A stretch of DNA of 33,421 nt from Polyangiaceae bacterium (GTDB taxonomy: Bacteria > Myxococcota_A > Polyangia > Polyangiales > Polyangiaceae): the NCBI GenBank assembly GCA_025353725.1, contig JANXOF010000059.1, forward strand, positions 1 through 33,421. The letters run 5' to 3'. Within the stretch, counting starts at the first letter, position 1; the number at the start of each line of letters is the position of its first letter. Below the pieces are notes generated by a model, which searched no databases, was not told where the DNA came from, and saw only the letters and a list, made by a program, of their open reading frames with translations. The position numbers and the translations under genes are program-made. Positions 15,969-24,302 of the stretch are shown here, one piece after another.

Positions 15969-16580
15969 ATGGACACGGGGGCGTCTTTCTTGATCGCGGA
16001 GGATGACCGGCTCGTCGGAAACGTCTTGGTTCGCACTCTTTCGGGGCACGGCCGAACGGAATTGGTCACCACGGTAGAAGACGCAACGAATGCTTTGCGC
16101 GCCCGTTCGTACTCGGCGGTTGTCGTCGACGTCGGATTGCCGGACGGATGCGGCCTCGATCTCATAGCGCTGGCTCGCTCTCACGACCCTTCCGTCTATG
16201 CCCTTATTGTCTCGGGCTGCGTCGATGAGCGGCGCCTCGCCGAGGCGCATCACCTCGGGGCATCCTACCTCCTCAAGCCCGTGGACACGAAGCAACTCGA
16301 CGTCTTCGCCACACGCATGCGTTCGAGGCAACGGCAGCGTCATGCGAAGATCTCGGCGCTCCTCGAACGCTGGACACTCGAGTATGCATTTACCGCTGCC
16401 GAGAGGGCGATCGTGGAGCTGGCGGCTCACGGCGCGCCGCGCTCTAGCCTCCCCGAACTCCGCGGCGTAGCGTCAAGTACGGTGAAGAAACAGGTTCAAA
16501 TCGTGCTTACGAAGACCGGTGACATCTCGCTCGACGCCGCCGTGGCGCGCCTGCTGCGCTTGGTCGTCGACGAGGGCTGA
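15969..16580 (+). CDS. Orphan response regulator with a C-terminal helix-turn-helix
   Basis: This 203-aa protein has a receiver domain (about 5-120) with the acidic pocket EDD (11-13), phosphoacceptor Asp54 (VVVDVGLPDG), Ser82 in IVSG and Lys103 in LLKPVD, all the residues needed for phosphotransfer. After a basic linker (RMRSRQRQRH), residues about 137-200 (AFTAAERAIVELAAHG, then SSTVKKQVQIVLTKTGD) resemble a LuxR/GerE-type helix-turn-helix with the TxAE-x-x-(I/V) start. It should act as a phosphorylation-dependent DNA-binding regulator. No histidine kinase gene is adjacent, so the partner is unknown. It lies 72 bases after the channel gene and 71 before trpB, on the same strand. A regulatory link to either is not shown. 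Confidence 0.88.
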   Translation: MDTGASFLIAEDDRLVGNVLVRTLSGHGRTELVTTVEDATNALRARSYSAVVVDVGLPDGCGLDLIALARSHDPSVYALIVSGCVDERRLAEAHHLGASYLLKPVDTKQLDVFATRMRSRQRQRHAKISALLERWTLEYAFTAAERAIVELAAHGAPRSSLPELRGVASSTVKKQVQIVLTKTGDISLDAAVARLLRLVVDEG

Positions 16581-16612
16581 CGCCTCACTTACGTCTTAGC
16601 GCTAGCGGATAA

Positions 16613-16645
16613 CCATTCTTGATTGGAATGGCTCTCTGGTAGTCT
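16613..16645 (+). promoter_or_regulatory. Possible promoter and operator of trpBA
   Basis: A 6-bp perfect inverted repeat, CCATTC (16613-16618) and GAATGG (16626-16631), is centred on TTGATT (16619-16624), a plausible -35. TGGTAGTCT near 16637-16645 could be an extended -10 after a short 15-base spacer. A palindrome over a -35 box is what an operator would look like. The gene starts at 16652, so any leader would be very short and there is no room for a classic attenuator. Confidence 0.35.
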
Positions 16646-16651
16646 CTGCGC

Positions 16652-17863
16652 GTGAATACTTCCTGCCTTGGCACCGGGCGGTTCGGCCCTTACGGCGGAC
16701 GCTACGTCTCCGAGACTCTCATCCACGCCCTTGATGAGTTGATCGATGCCGTCGAGCACATCGTCTCGACGCCCGCGTTTGACGCCCAGCTGAAGAGTCT
16801 TCTTACTCACTACGTCGGTCGACCTACTCCCCTCACGGAGGCGGCGCGTCTCGCACGCGCCATCGACCCACGTGGTCAAGCCCTCGGCCGCCTCTTTCTC
16901 AAACGGGAAGACCTTTGCCACACGGGCGCGCACAAAATCAACAACGCTCTTGGGCAGATTCTCCTTGCGACGAAGATGGGTAAGACCCGGATCATCGCCG
17001 AGACGGGCGCGGGTCAACATGGCGTGGCCACCGCTACGGCGTGTGCGCTCTTCGGACTTCCTTGCGAAGTGTACATGGGCGAGGAGGACATCCAGAGACA
17101 AGCTCCAAACGTGGGTCGAATGAGGCTCCTTGGAGCGCGCGTCATCCCGGTTCAGTCGGGGGCTCGAACTCTCAAGGACGCCATGAACGAGGCGCTTCGC
17201 GACTGGGTGACCAACGTGGCCACGACTCACTACTGCATTGGCAGCGCGGCAGGGCCACACCCGTACCCTGAACTTGTCGCGCGATTTCAGAGTGTTATCG
17301 GCGAGGAGTCGCGCGCGCAGATGATCGAGCGAACGGGGGCCCTCCCCGACGCGGCGATCGCGTGCGTCGGCGGCGGCTCGAACGCTATTGGCATGTTCCG
17401 CGGATTCCTCCAGGATGACCGCGTTCGTTTGATTGGCGTGGAGGCTGCTGGCTGCGGCGTAAGTAGCGGCAAGCACGCCGCGACCTTGACGGCGGGTCGC
17501 GTCGGCGTGCTGCACGGTTCGAAGAGCTACGTGCTCTGCGACGACCAAGGCCAAATTCGAGAAGCTCACTCCATAAGCGCAGGGCTCGACTACCCCGGCG
17601 TGGGGCCCGAGCATGCATGGCTTAAAGACTCGAAACGTGCATACTACATGTCGGCGACGGACGAGGAAGCCCTTGCTGCGGCGTCGCTTGTCTCACGTAC
17701 GGAGGGCATTATTCCCGCGCTCGAGACGTCCCATCCGTTCGCGAAGTTGGCGACGATAGCCACCGACCTTGCCACCTCACTCGAGCGACCCGCCACGCTT
17801 CTTTTGTGTCTTTCCGGTCGAGGCGACAAAGACCTCGAAACACTGCTACGAGAGCTGACCTAG
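16652..17863 (+). CDS. trpB: Tryptophan synthase beta chain
   Basis: This 403-aa PLP enzyme joins indole and L-serine to give L-tryptophan in the last step of tryptophan synthesis. Seen are [13 protein letters not shown] at the start, Lys95 in HTGAHKINN (the PLP Schiff-base lysine), Glu117 in [11 protein letters not shown] (the catalytic glutamate of the family), the phosphate loop GGGSNAIG (240-247) and CLSGRGDKD near the end. The size is normal and no key residue is missing. The start is GTG at 16652, which places the conserved FGPYGGRY at the usual distance. Its TAG is followed at once by the ATG of trpA. Other trp genes are not in the window, so the pathway is split in this genome. Confidence 0.97.
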   Translation: MNTSCLGTGRFGPYGGRYVSETLIHALDELIDAVEHIVSTPAFDAQLKSLLTHYVGRPTPLTEAARLARAIDPRGQALGRLFLKREDLCHTGAHKINNALGQILLATKMGKTRIIAETGAGQHGVATATACALFGLPCEVYMGEEDIQRQAPNVGRMRLLGARVIPVQSGARTLKDAMNEALRDWVTNVATTHYCIGSAAGPHPYPELVARFQSVIGEESRAQMIERTGALPDAAIACVGGGSNAIGMFRGFLQDDRVRLIGVEAAGCGVSSGKHAATLTAGRVGVLHGSKSYVLCDDQGQIREAHSISAGLDYPGVGPEHAWLKDSKRAYYMSATDEEALAAASLVSRTEGIIPALETSHPFAKLATIATDLATSLERPATLLLCLSGRGDKDLETLLRELT

Positions 17864-18679
17864 ATGGGACGCATCGAAGACACGCTCGCTGAGCGAAGAG
17901 CGGTTGAGGGCCACCCGAAAGCGCTTGTGACGTACCTGTGCTGCGGCGATCCCGACGAAATAGGCTCCGTCGACCTCGCGGTCGCATGCGCGGAAGAAGG
18001 CGCGGACATTCTCGAGCTCGGCATGCCCTTCAGCGATCCGACCGCCGACGGGCCGGCGATCGCCCGCGCGAGCGAACGGGCACTCGCGAAAGGTGGTGGC
18101 CTCGACGCTACGCTACGCGTGGCCCGCGCAGTGCGCGCGCGATGCGCCACTCCGATCGTCCTTTTTGGCTATTACAACCCCTTGTTCGTGCGGGGCGAGG
18201 AGTCGGTCGTGGCGATGGCGGCCGACGCGGGGGTCGATGCTTTCCTCGTTGTCGACTTGCCCATCGACGAGTCGTTGCCTCTCCGCGAATTCGCATTCAA
18301 GCGAGGCCTTGGCGTCGTTCCGCTTGTGGCGCCGACGAGTCGCCCGGCGCGTGTTACTTTGATTAAGGAAGTCGCGAAAACGTTCCCCATTCCCTTTGTC
18401 TACTACGTATCGATGATGGGCGTGACGGGCGGAGCGGGCTCTGTCGCCGTCCTTGCCGAGGCCGGGCGCCAAGCGGCAGAAGTTCGAAGCGTGACGGGCC
18501 TGCCCACTGTGGTCGGGTTCGGTATAGACTCCCCCGAAGCGGCGAAAATCGCTGGCGTGGGAGCCGACGGAGTCGTCGTTGGGTCAGCCATTGTCCGAAA
18601 GATCGAAGCCAACTCCGACGCTGACGTCACACTCGCGGCAGTGCGCCAGTTGGTTCGAGGGCTCCGGGGCGCTCTTTGA
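17864..18679 (+). CDS. trpA: Tryptophan synthase alpha chain
   Basis: This 271-aa TIM-barrel protein cleaves indole-3-glycerol phosphate to indole and glyceraldehyde-3-phosphate and passes indole to TrpB through the alpha-beta tunnel. The catalytic residues are in place: Glu51 in ILELGMPFSDP (E49 in E. coli) and Asp62 in DPTADGP (D60 in E. coli). Further family signs are the strand VDAFLVVDLP, the loop YYVSMMGVTGG, and the phosphate-binding GFGIDSP and GSAIV. It begins directly after the trpB stop with no gap, so the two chains should be made in equal amounts. Nothing unusual was seen. Confidence 0.97.
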   Translation: MGRIEDTLAERRAVEGHPKALVTYLCCGDPDEIGSVDLAVACAEEGADILELGMPFSDPTADGPAIARASERALAKGGGLDATLRVARAVRARCATPIVLFGYYNPLFVRGEESVVAMAADAGVDAFLVVDLPIDESLPLREFAFKRGLGVVPLVAPTSRPARVTLIKEVAKTFPIPFVYYVSMMGVTGGAGSVAVLAEAGRQAAEVRSVTGLPTVVGFGIDSPEAAKIAGVGADGVVVGSAIVRKIEANSDADVTLAAVRQLVRGLRGAL

Positions 18680-18685
18680 ATGTCA

Positions 18686-18735
18686 CCACGCGCTCGTGGG
18701 CAAGGAGGAGCCGGTGCGGGTGAGTCTTTTCACCC
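18686..18735 (+). terminator. Hairpins after trpA
   Basis: Two short stems follow the trpA stop: CCACG (18686-18690) with CGTGG (18695-18699), and GGGTGA (18718-18723) with TCACCC (18730-18735). Neither is followed by a T tract, so termination here is a weak call, perhaps Rho-assisted. Confidence 0.25.
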
Positions 18736-18847
18736 CCAGCGATCGCCGTGAGTCCCCCGAGGTGAGTAGGTAGAGTTCAAATCCATCGACGATTTCTGCG
18801 TACGGAAGAGTAGGCAAAGGGCACACCTGGTGCATAGTGGGTTGGCT

Positions 18848-20944
18848 ATGCGCCGCCTCACACTCTTTCCATTCCTCCTCTCGTTACCGTCGCTCGCAGC
18901 GTTAGCGGGCGTTGTCCCGGGCTGCGCAGCAACGACGACAACCTCTTCGGGTGAAAGCGAGGTAGGCACGGGGTCTCGTGATTGGCCCGTGAATCTAGCC
19001 GCCGGCTCGTCGGTTCTCTACGAGCTTCAAGTTCGAACGGCAAATGCGTGCCGGACCGATACGGGAAGTGCTGAACAACGTGCCGCGTGTGCCGCCAAGC
19101 CTGCACCGCGCGTCAAGTATCGAGCCGAAGGGACAACGTGCGGGGACGCGGGCAACCTCGAAGACATCAAACTCGGCACACTCGATGACATGCTCGAGGA
19201 AACGGCCGACTATAAAAAGGGAATTACGCTCCGCTACATCCGTGAGCGCGTCGGCGCCAACATGGTGTGGATGATGCCGCTCTTTCCAAACAACGACCGC
19301 TGGAACATTCCCGACGCTTGCGACAACCTTGGCTCGCCCTATGCGGTCCGAGACTACTTCCACGCAAGCGGGATGCTCTCCCGTGCATGCATCGCAGCCG
19401 GAAAGGACGAGCACGATGCGGAGCCATGCTTCGGCAACGCGTCAGCCGACGCTCTCGTGCAAAAGGCACACGAACGCGGACTCAAAGTGATGTTTGACGT
19501 TGCGTTGAATCATTTTGGACACAACTACAATGCGTACGATTACGGCGATTACCAGACACTGCCTAGACTCATAGACATGGTCGGCGGAAATGCCGCAAAG
19601 CTTTGGGACCACGACTCCACCTACGACGTCGGCCTCATGCACCCGACGTTGCTCGATTCGCCTGAGTCTCTTTCGGCACTCGAGATGAATCCTCGTACGA
19701 AAGACGACGTTGCGGCGGTCAAAGCGAAATGCCCGTCCGCCAGGGGTGATGCGCTGGTCCGCGCCGTTGTCGCGCATCGCATGGCGTTTGACTACGAAAA
19801 GGTCAACGTTGGCTGTGGTGGTGAAAGTCTCGAGGCCGAGCTCCCGGGATTCTACATGGGCCGGGACAGGTTCAGTCCAGCGACGAGTATCAGCGATACC
19901 TTCACGAACGAATGGCGCGACGTAAAATTTCTCTACCACCGCGAAGAGAATACTGGGAAAGCGTGGGAATTCGCACGCCAGCGCGAATATCTGTTTAGGA
20001 TTCTCAACTACTGGGTTTCGCGCGGCGTCGACGGGTTCCGGCTCGACCATACGACGGACCCTGACAGCGGAATGGGCGCGAACGAGTGGAAATACATTCT
20101 CGGAAAGGTAAACTATTATGCAAAAAAACGCGGCCAAGCGGTACCTACGTACCTTGCCGAGGAGTTCCATGACCAAGGGGAAATGAACAAAGTCATCGAC
20201 ATCATGACTGAAGGTTACGTCGGAGACATGACAGCCCGAGGCGGTCAAACGAAAGACACCTCCCACGTCGAAAGAGTCGTCAACAACGCAATGCGTTTTG
20301 GTGATGGTGCCTTCACCATGTCCGCGCTCGAGACTCACGACGAACACCGGCTTACCGACGGTACCGGGTTTAATGCCTGGACAGGTGCAGGATTTTGGGG
20401 AATCGGAGCCGCGCTTCGGTCGACGCCAATGATTGTGATGGGCCAGGAGTTTGGAGAACCATGGGGTATTGGCTTTCGCCGCTCCGACTTTCTGAGGAGT
20501 CGCTTTGAAGGAACGGACCAATTCCGACGTGACGGAGACGATCTCGTCAACTTCTACGGGCGCATGGCGTCACAAAGACTCGCGAGTGAGAATCGAGCCT
20601 TGATGTCGCCGAAGCGCTCGTTCCTCAGGCCGCGGACCCAGCCCGGAGCGCCCGACGCGCGGATGTTGGCCATGGCGAAGTGGACGACCGACGGGAACGC
20701 GATGTTCGTGTTCCACAACTTGTGGGAGCAAGACGTCGAGCAGAGTTTTTTCATCTCGCCCGAACTCGCAGGCCAGCTCTCGATCTCGGACGACACGCTG
20801 TATCGCCTGACGGACGCCATCTCGGGCCGCACGGTGAGCACATGTCGCCGGGGGAGAGACCTCAAGTTCGACTTTTTCGTCAAGCTCGACGCCGGCACGC
20901 GGGCCCAGTGGCTGCGGCTCGAGGTCGACCAAGGATGTCGCTGA
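18848..20944 (+). CDS. GH13-family alpha-amylase-like lipoprotein
   Basis: From the ATG at 18848 (a GTG at 18830 is less likely), this 698-aa protein starts with a lipoprotein signal (RRLTLFPFLLSLPSLAALAG, VPGC, Cys26), so it is likely anchored to the outer membrane or exported. The GH13 signature regions are present: region I DVALNH (Asp217), region II GFRLDHT with nucleophile Asp400, region III LAEEF with acid/base Glu438, and region IV ETHDEH with His497 and Asp498. The Asn of the usual NHD in region IV is Thr here, and the proteins near sites I-II carry extra cysteines (about residues 165-195). The family cuts or rearranges alpha-glucans. The exact substrate is not clear. The C-terminal part (about 600-698) looks like the usual amylase beta-domain. 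The gene stands alone, with a 168-base gap after trpA. Confidence 0.88.
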   Translation: MRRLTLFPFLLSLPSLAALAGVVPGCAATTTTSSGESEVGTGSRDWPVNLAAGSSVLYELQVRTANACRTDTGSAEQRAACAAKPAPRVKYRAEGTTCGDAGNLEDIKLGTLDDMLEETADYKKGITLRYIRERVGANMVWMMPLFPNNDRWNIPDACDNLGSPYAVRDYFHASGMLSRACIAAGKDEHDAEPCFGNASADALVQKAHERGLKVMFDVALNHFGHNYNAYDYGDYQTLPRLIDMVGGNAAKLWDHDSTYDVGLMHPTLLDSPESLSALEMNPRTKDDVAAVKAKCPSARGDALVRAVVAHRMAFDYEKVNVGCGGESLEAELPGFYMGRDRFSPATSISDTFTNEWRDVKFLYHREENTGKAWEFARQREYLFRILNYWVSRGVDGFRLDHTTDPDSGMGANEWKYILGKVNYYAKKRGQAVPTYLAEEFHDQGEMNKVIDIMTEGYVGDMTARGGQTKDTSHVERVVNNAMRFGDGAFTMSALETHDEHRLTDGTGFNAWTGAGFWGIGAALRSTPMIVMGQEFGEPWGIGFRRSDFLRSRFEGTDQFRRDGDDLVNFYGRMASQRLASENRALMSPKRSFLRPRTQPGAPDARMLAMAKWTTDGNAMFVFHNLWEQDVEQSFFISPELAGQLSISDDTLYRLTDAISGRTVSTCRRGRDLKFDFFVKLDAGTRAQWLRLEVDQGCR

Positions 20945-21016
20945 TGCCTTAGCGTGAAAGGGCGCGACCGTAGGTCTAGGATTTGCGCGCGTCGCTGCTA
21001 AGCTCCCGCCGACTCG

Positions 21017-21727
21017 ATGCTCCTCCTTTGCGTTTCAGACATCCACGGAAACCTCGACGCACTTCGTGCGGTACTCGCTACGGCGGAGAAACGAGCGTTC
21101 CACAAGTTGCTCATCGCGGGCGACATCGTGTTCCCGGGCGACCAGCCACTCGAGACGTGGAGACGCCTCGTCGCGGCTGGCGCGGTTATGGTCCAAGGGG
21201 TGTCGGACCGCGCGCTCGCGACCCTCGATCCCAACTCACTGCGCCCGCGCAGCGACCACGAGCGCGCGATGATCGAGCGGATGAAGGCCGTGCGGAGCGA
21301 ACTCGGAGACCTCGTCCTCGAGCGCGTGAAGCGCCTTCCTACGCACGTACGCATCCCCCTCGAAAATGGCGGTGAGTTGCTTCTGGTGCACGGCTCACCG
21401 GTCGACCCCGCCGAGCCCTTGACCTTCGACATGACCGATGACGAACTCGACTCCCTCATTGGTGATGACCCTGCCGACGTGATCGTGTGCGGCATGAGCC
21501 ACACGCCTTTCCACCGCACGGTAGGAGACATTCAGATCATCAACGTGGGCAGCATCGGAGAGGCTCCCGACGGGCTTATGGAAGCGCCGTCGTTCGGAAG
21601 CCCGACGCGACCGCTTGTGGCTCACGCGACGTGGATAGAGTCAACGCCGCAAGGCATCCAGGTCGAGTCGATCTCCGTCCCACTCGACGCCGTGTCGGAG
21701 CGACGGCTCGCCGCACTCGCGCGTTGA
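21017..21727 (+). CDS. Metallophosphoesterase (YfcE/MJ0936-like)
   Basis: This 236-aa protein shows the calcineurin-like metal-binding motifs: SDIHGN (Asp8, His10), AGDIVFPGD (Asp36), LLVHGSP and GMSHTP (metal-site His residues), and the NVGS(I)G turn that follows in this family. The motif that normally reads GNxD, where Asn binds metal, is GVSD (61-64), so that Asn is missing. The enzyme may have changed activity or use another ligand. Known members cleave phosphodiesters such as cyclic nucleotides or small phosphate esters. There is no signal peptide, so it is cytosolic. It is alone, preceded by a 72-base spacer after the amylase gene. Confidence 0.85.
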   Translation: MLLLCVSDIHGNLDALRAVLATAEKRAFHKLLIAGDIVFPGDQPLETWRRLVAAGAVMVQGVSDRALATLDPNSLRPRSDHERAMIERMKAVRSELGDLVLERVKRLPTHVRIPLENGGELLLVHGSPVDPAEPLTFDMTDDELDSLIGDDPADVIVCGMSHTPFHRTVGDIQIINVGSIGEAPDGLMEAPSFGSPTRPLVAHATWIESTPQGIQVESISVPLDAVSERRLAALAR

Positions 21728-21824
21728 GTTGGTTTGAGCGGTCAACTGCCGATGGCTCGCGCAACTCGCCGTCGCGCATCCGAGAAGTTGCGCACAGGTA
21801 GGTCGGCAAGCCACGATCCCCTGC

Positions 21825-22262
21825 GTGAGACTTCATGCCGGGCCAAGCATCAAAAAAGCGCGTCTGCCTGCGCTTTTCGAACGTCGAGGGGCGTGGGTTC
21901 GCACGACGGAAAGCCGATGGCGCACGCTTTTCAGCGACGCCGATGTCGTCAGCGAAGGCGGACTTAGGGAGGAACTAGCGGGACGCGTTTGGTACGGCTC
22001 CACGAGTCTCATCCTCGGACTACCCCCGGAAACTCCGATGGAGGAACGCGCCTTTCTCGTCGCGCTCGCAGGGAAGGACGTACACATCCACGTGAGAGCT
22101 CTTCGGTGCGCCACGCGCGAGGCGCAAAGTCGGGCACCTGGCATGCTAGGACGAACGATGTGCGAGCTTAAATTCCGCGAAGATCCCAAGGGCGTGAGGA
22201 TTGACGTCGACGTGCAGGCGCCTTTGATAGAGCGTAGGAAGCTGACGCGCGCTGGCCCATGA
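21825..22262 (+). CDS. Conserved-looking hypothetical protein
   Basis: I do not recognise this 145-aa protein. It starts with GTG at 21825 and has a basic N-terminus (LHAGPSIKKARLPALFERRG). The rest alternates strands and helices: GRVWYGSTSLILGLPPETP, KDVHIHVRALRC, MLGRTMCELKFRED and GVRIDVDVQAPLIERR, which suggests a small cytosolic beta-rich domain. There is no signal peptide or membrane helix. Codon use has the strong third-position GC of its neighbours, so I think it is real. It sits 40 bases before the MerR-TPR gene on the same strand and could be in the same transcript. A different start (after 21825) is possible. Confidence 0.55.
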   Translation: MRLHAGPSIKKARLPALFERRGAWVRTTESRWRTLFSDADVVSEGGLREELAGRVWYGSTSLILGLPPETPMEERAFLVALAGKDVHIHVRALRCATREAQSRAPGMLGRTMCELKFREDPKGVRIDVDVQAPLIERRKLTRAGP

Positions 22263-22302
22263 AAGCGCTCGATTACGTTTCCGGTTTTGTTTGCACACCA
22301 AG

Positions 22303-23412
22303 ATGACCAACTCGTCCAAGACTTCGCGCTCGAAGATAAAAAAGAAGCGCGGTGGTGAGCTTATCCACGTTGCCTTCGGGCCGGGTGGGGGTCGCATCCG
22401 CCACGCGGATTCGCTAAAGCTAGGCGACGCCGGATTCGTCGGTCCCCTGGAAGGCAACGTGAACCTCGACGTTGACCTTGACGTGGCGCGTCGGGCAGAC
22501 GGCACGGTGGATCGGTCACCCTCCGAGAGCGCACGGACGAACGAGCCCGTCACGGACGTGTTCACGGCACGCGAGGTCGCAAAGCTGCTGGGACTTTCGA
22601 GAGCGCGACTCCGTCGCCTCGAGAAGGCCGACATCGTCGTTCCGAGCGCCGTGCGGAACGGCCGAAAAGCCTATACATTTCAAGATCTTATCGCGTTGCG
22701 TGCGACGCATGACCTTCTCGCAAAGCGCATCCGCGTGCGTGACGTAGCGCAGGCGATTGGCGCGCTACGGCGTGCGCTGCCGCGCGTGACTCGGCCCTTG
22801 CAGGAGCTTCGTATCGTCAGCGACGGTCGACGCGTCATCGTGCAGTCGGAAGGCACGACTTTTGAAGCCGTCAGCGGCCAGATGGTGCTCGACTTTCGCG
22901 TCGAAGGTCTGCGAAACGACGTCGTCCGTATGCTGCGCCCGGACACGCCCGGCTCACGCGCTCGCACCGCCTACGATCTCTACGTCCGCGCGAGCGCTCT
23001 CGATGAAGACCCTTCGACGTTCGACGAGGCGGAGGGGCTCTACGCGCGTGCTCTCGACCTCGATCCGCACCTCGCGATTGCTTACACGAACTTAGGCAAT
23101 CTGCGTTTTCGTCGGGGCGACGAGGTGGCCGCAGAGAAGCTGTATCGAAGGGCTCTTGAGCTCGATGATCGGCAACCCGAAGCGCACTACAACCTGGGTT
23201 ATGTCATGCTCGAAAATGGCTTCGCGACGAAAGCGATAGTCTTCTTCGAGGCGGCTATTCGGATGGATCCGCACTTTGCCGACGCGCACTTCAACCTTGC
23301 AATGGCCCACGAAGCGCTGTCGGATAAGGCTCGCGCGCGCGGTCACTGGAAGCGCTACCTCGAGCTCGAACCCACGGGTACATGGGCAGACGTGGCTCGT
23401 GATCACCTTTAG
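22303..23412 (+). CDS. MerR-type helix-turn-helix protein with C-terminal TPR repeats
   Basis: The ATG at 22303 gives 369 aa; an in-frame TTG 12 bases earlier is less likely. A basic N-terminal tail with KSKIKKKRGG-like lysines comes first. Residues 87-155 form a MerR-like winged helix (FTAREVAKLLGLSRARLRRLE, then KAYTFQDLIALRATHDLLAKRI). Residues about 223-355 hold several tetratricopeptide repeats (AEGLYARALDLDPHLAIAYTNLG, AEKLYRRALELDDRQPEAHYNLG, FFEAAIRMDPHFADAHFNLA written in segments), a protein-binding scaffold. The combination suggests a DNA-binding regulator that senses or recruits a protein partner, not a small molecule; there is no metal-binding Cys cluster. The gene converges with the nitrilase gene, 43 bases apart. 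Confidence 0.88.
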   Translation: MTNSSKTSRSKIKKKRGGELIHVAFGPGGGRIRHADSLKLGDAGFVGPLEGNVNLDVDLDVARRADGTVDRSPSESARTNEPVTDVFTAREVAKLLGLSRARLRRLEKADIVVPSAVRNGRKAYTFQDLIALRATHDLLAKRIRVRDVAQAIGALRRALPRVTRPLQELRIVSDGRRVIVQSEGTTFEAVSGQMVLDFRVEGLRNDVVRMLRPDTPGSRARTAYDLYVRASALDEDPSTFDEAEGLYARALDLDPHLAIAYTNLGNLRFRRGDEVAAEKLYRRALELDDRQPEAHYNLGYVMLENGFATKAIVFFEAAIRMDPHFADAHFNLAMAHEALSDKARARGHWKRYLELEPTGTWADVARDHL

Positions 23413-23455
23413 ATTTGCGACGGCACGGAAACGAAGCGGCGAGGGCTTGTAAGAC

Positions 23456-24298
23456 TCAGAGTTTTCGGTGCGTGAGGCACGGAAGCGACGCGCGAACGCG
23501 GTCTTGTGAGGCGAAGTCGAGCCTTGCCATGGCAAAGCCCTCACCCTCACCGCACTGTGCCAGCACGTCCCCCCAGGGGTCGACGATAAGGCTTTTCCCG
23601 TAGGTTTGCCTGCCGCGCGGATGTCTGCCGTGCTGCGCTGCCGCGAGGACGAACGTTTGGTTCTCGATGGCGCGCGCGCGGAGGAGCACATGCCAGTGGT
23701 CCTTCCCCGTGGTGACCGTGAACGCCGCAGGAACGGTAACGACGCGCGCCCCCTTTTCAATGAGCGCTCGATAGAGCTCTGGAAAGCGAACGTCATAGCA
23801 GATGGTCATGCCGAGTCGGACCGCGGTGCGAGCTCGGCTCGTCACCTCGTGGACTACGGCGTCGCTCCCGGCCATCGTCGCGCCGCTCTCGAGCAGCGTG
23901 GTGCCGTCGGGCAAGTCGACGTCAAAGAGGTGAATCTTCCGGTACTTCGCAACAACCTCCCCGGCTGCGTCGACGAGCACCGACGTGTTGTACGGCCGCA
24001 CCGCATCCGAGCTTTGCTCGGGCATTCCGCCCGCAACGAGCACCACCCCGCCGTCACGCGCCAAATCGCGTAGCGCGGAGACGATGGGCCCATCCGCCTC
24101 GCCCGACGTACGAAGACCGACCACGATTCGTTCGGCGCATTCGCGCTTCGTGCTCTCCTCACCCATAAACGCGAAGTTTTCGGGCAACACGACAAGTTCC
24201 GCGCCGAGCGCGGCCACTTCGCGAACCCGAGCACGAACCCGCTCGAGGTTCGCGTTGACGTCGTCTTGACTCGAAAGTTGAAGGACGGCCGCGAGCAT
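23456..24298 (-). CDS. Nitrilase-superfamily carbon-nitrogen hydrolase
   Basis: The start ATG at 24298 lies only four bases after the stop of the upstream acyl-CoA synthetase gene; a start 30 bases earlier would overlap it. The 280-aa product has the Glu-Lys-Cys triad of the superfamily: Glu40 in VVLPENFAF, Lys121 in KYRKIHLFD, and Cys167 in ICYDVRFPELYR. The last motif is typical of the Nit/omega-amidase branch, which removes amides such as deaminated glutathione or alpha-ketoglutaramate. The substrate is not proven. The protein is soluble and of normal size. It is likely cotranscribed with the synthetase gene, though no shared pathway is evident. Confidence 0.9.
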   Translation of the reverse strand: MLAAVLQLSSQDDVNANLERVRARVREVAALGAELVVLPENFAFMGEESTKRECAERIVVGLRTSGEADGPIVSALRDLARDGGVVLVAGGMPEQSSDAVRPYNTSVLVDAAGEVVAKYRKIHLFDVDLPDGTTLLESGATMAGSDAVVHEVTSRARTAVRLGMTICYDVRFPELYRALIEKGARVVTVPAAFTVTTGKDHWHVLLRARAIENQTFVLAAAQHGRHPRGRQTYGKSLIVDPWGDVLAQCGEGEGFAMARLDFASQDRVRASLPCLTHRKL

Positions 24299-24302
24299 CG
24301 GT

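Noticed and set aside
16589-17614. Open frame of 341 codons on the minus strand opposite trpB
   Set aside because: It mirrors trpB, which is certain, and shows no domain or start context of its own.
18775-18784. GTTCAAATCC, like the T loop of a tRNA
   Set aside because: The flanking bases do not form a T stem (TAGAG against CCATC), and no acceptor, D or anticodon arm fits around it.
19442-20521. Open frame of 359 codons on the minus strand opposite the amylase gene
   Set aside because: It is a shadow of the GH13 catalytic region; GC-rich codon bias keeps the complementary frame open.
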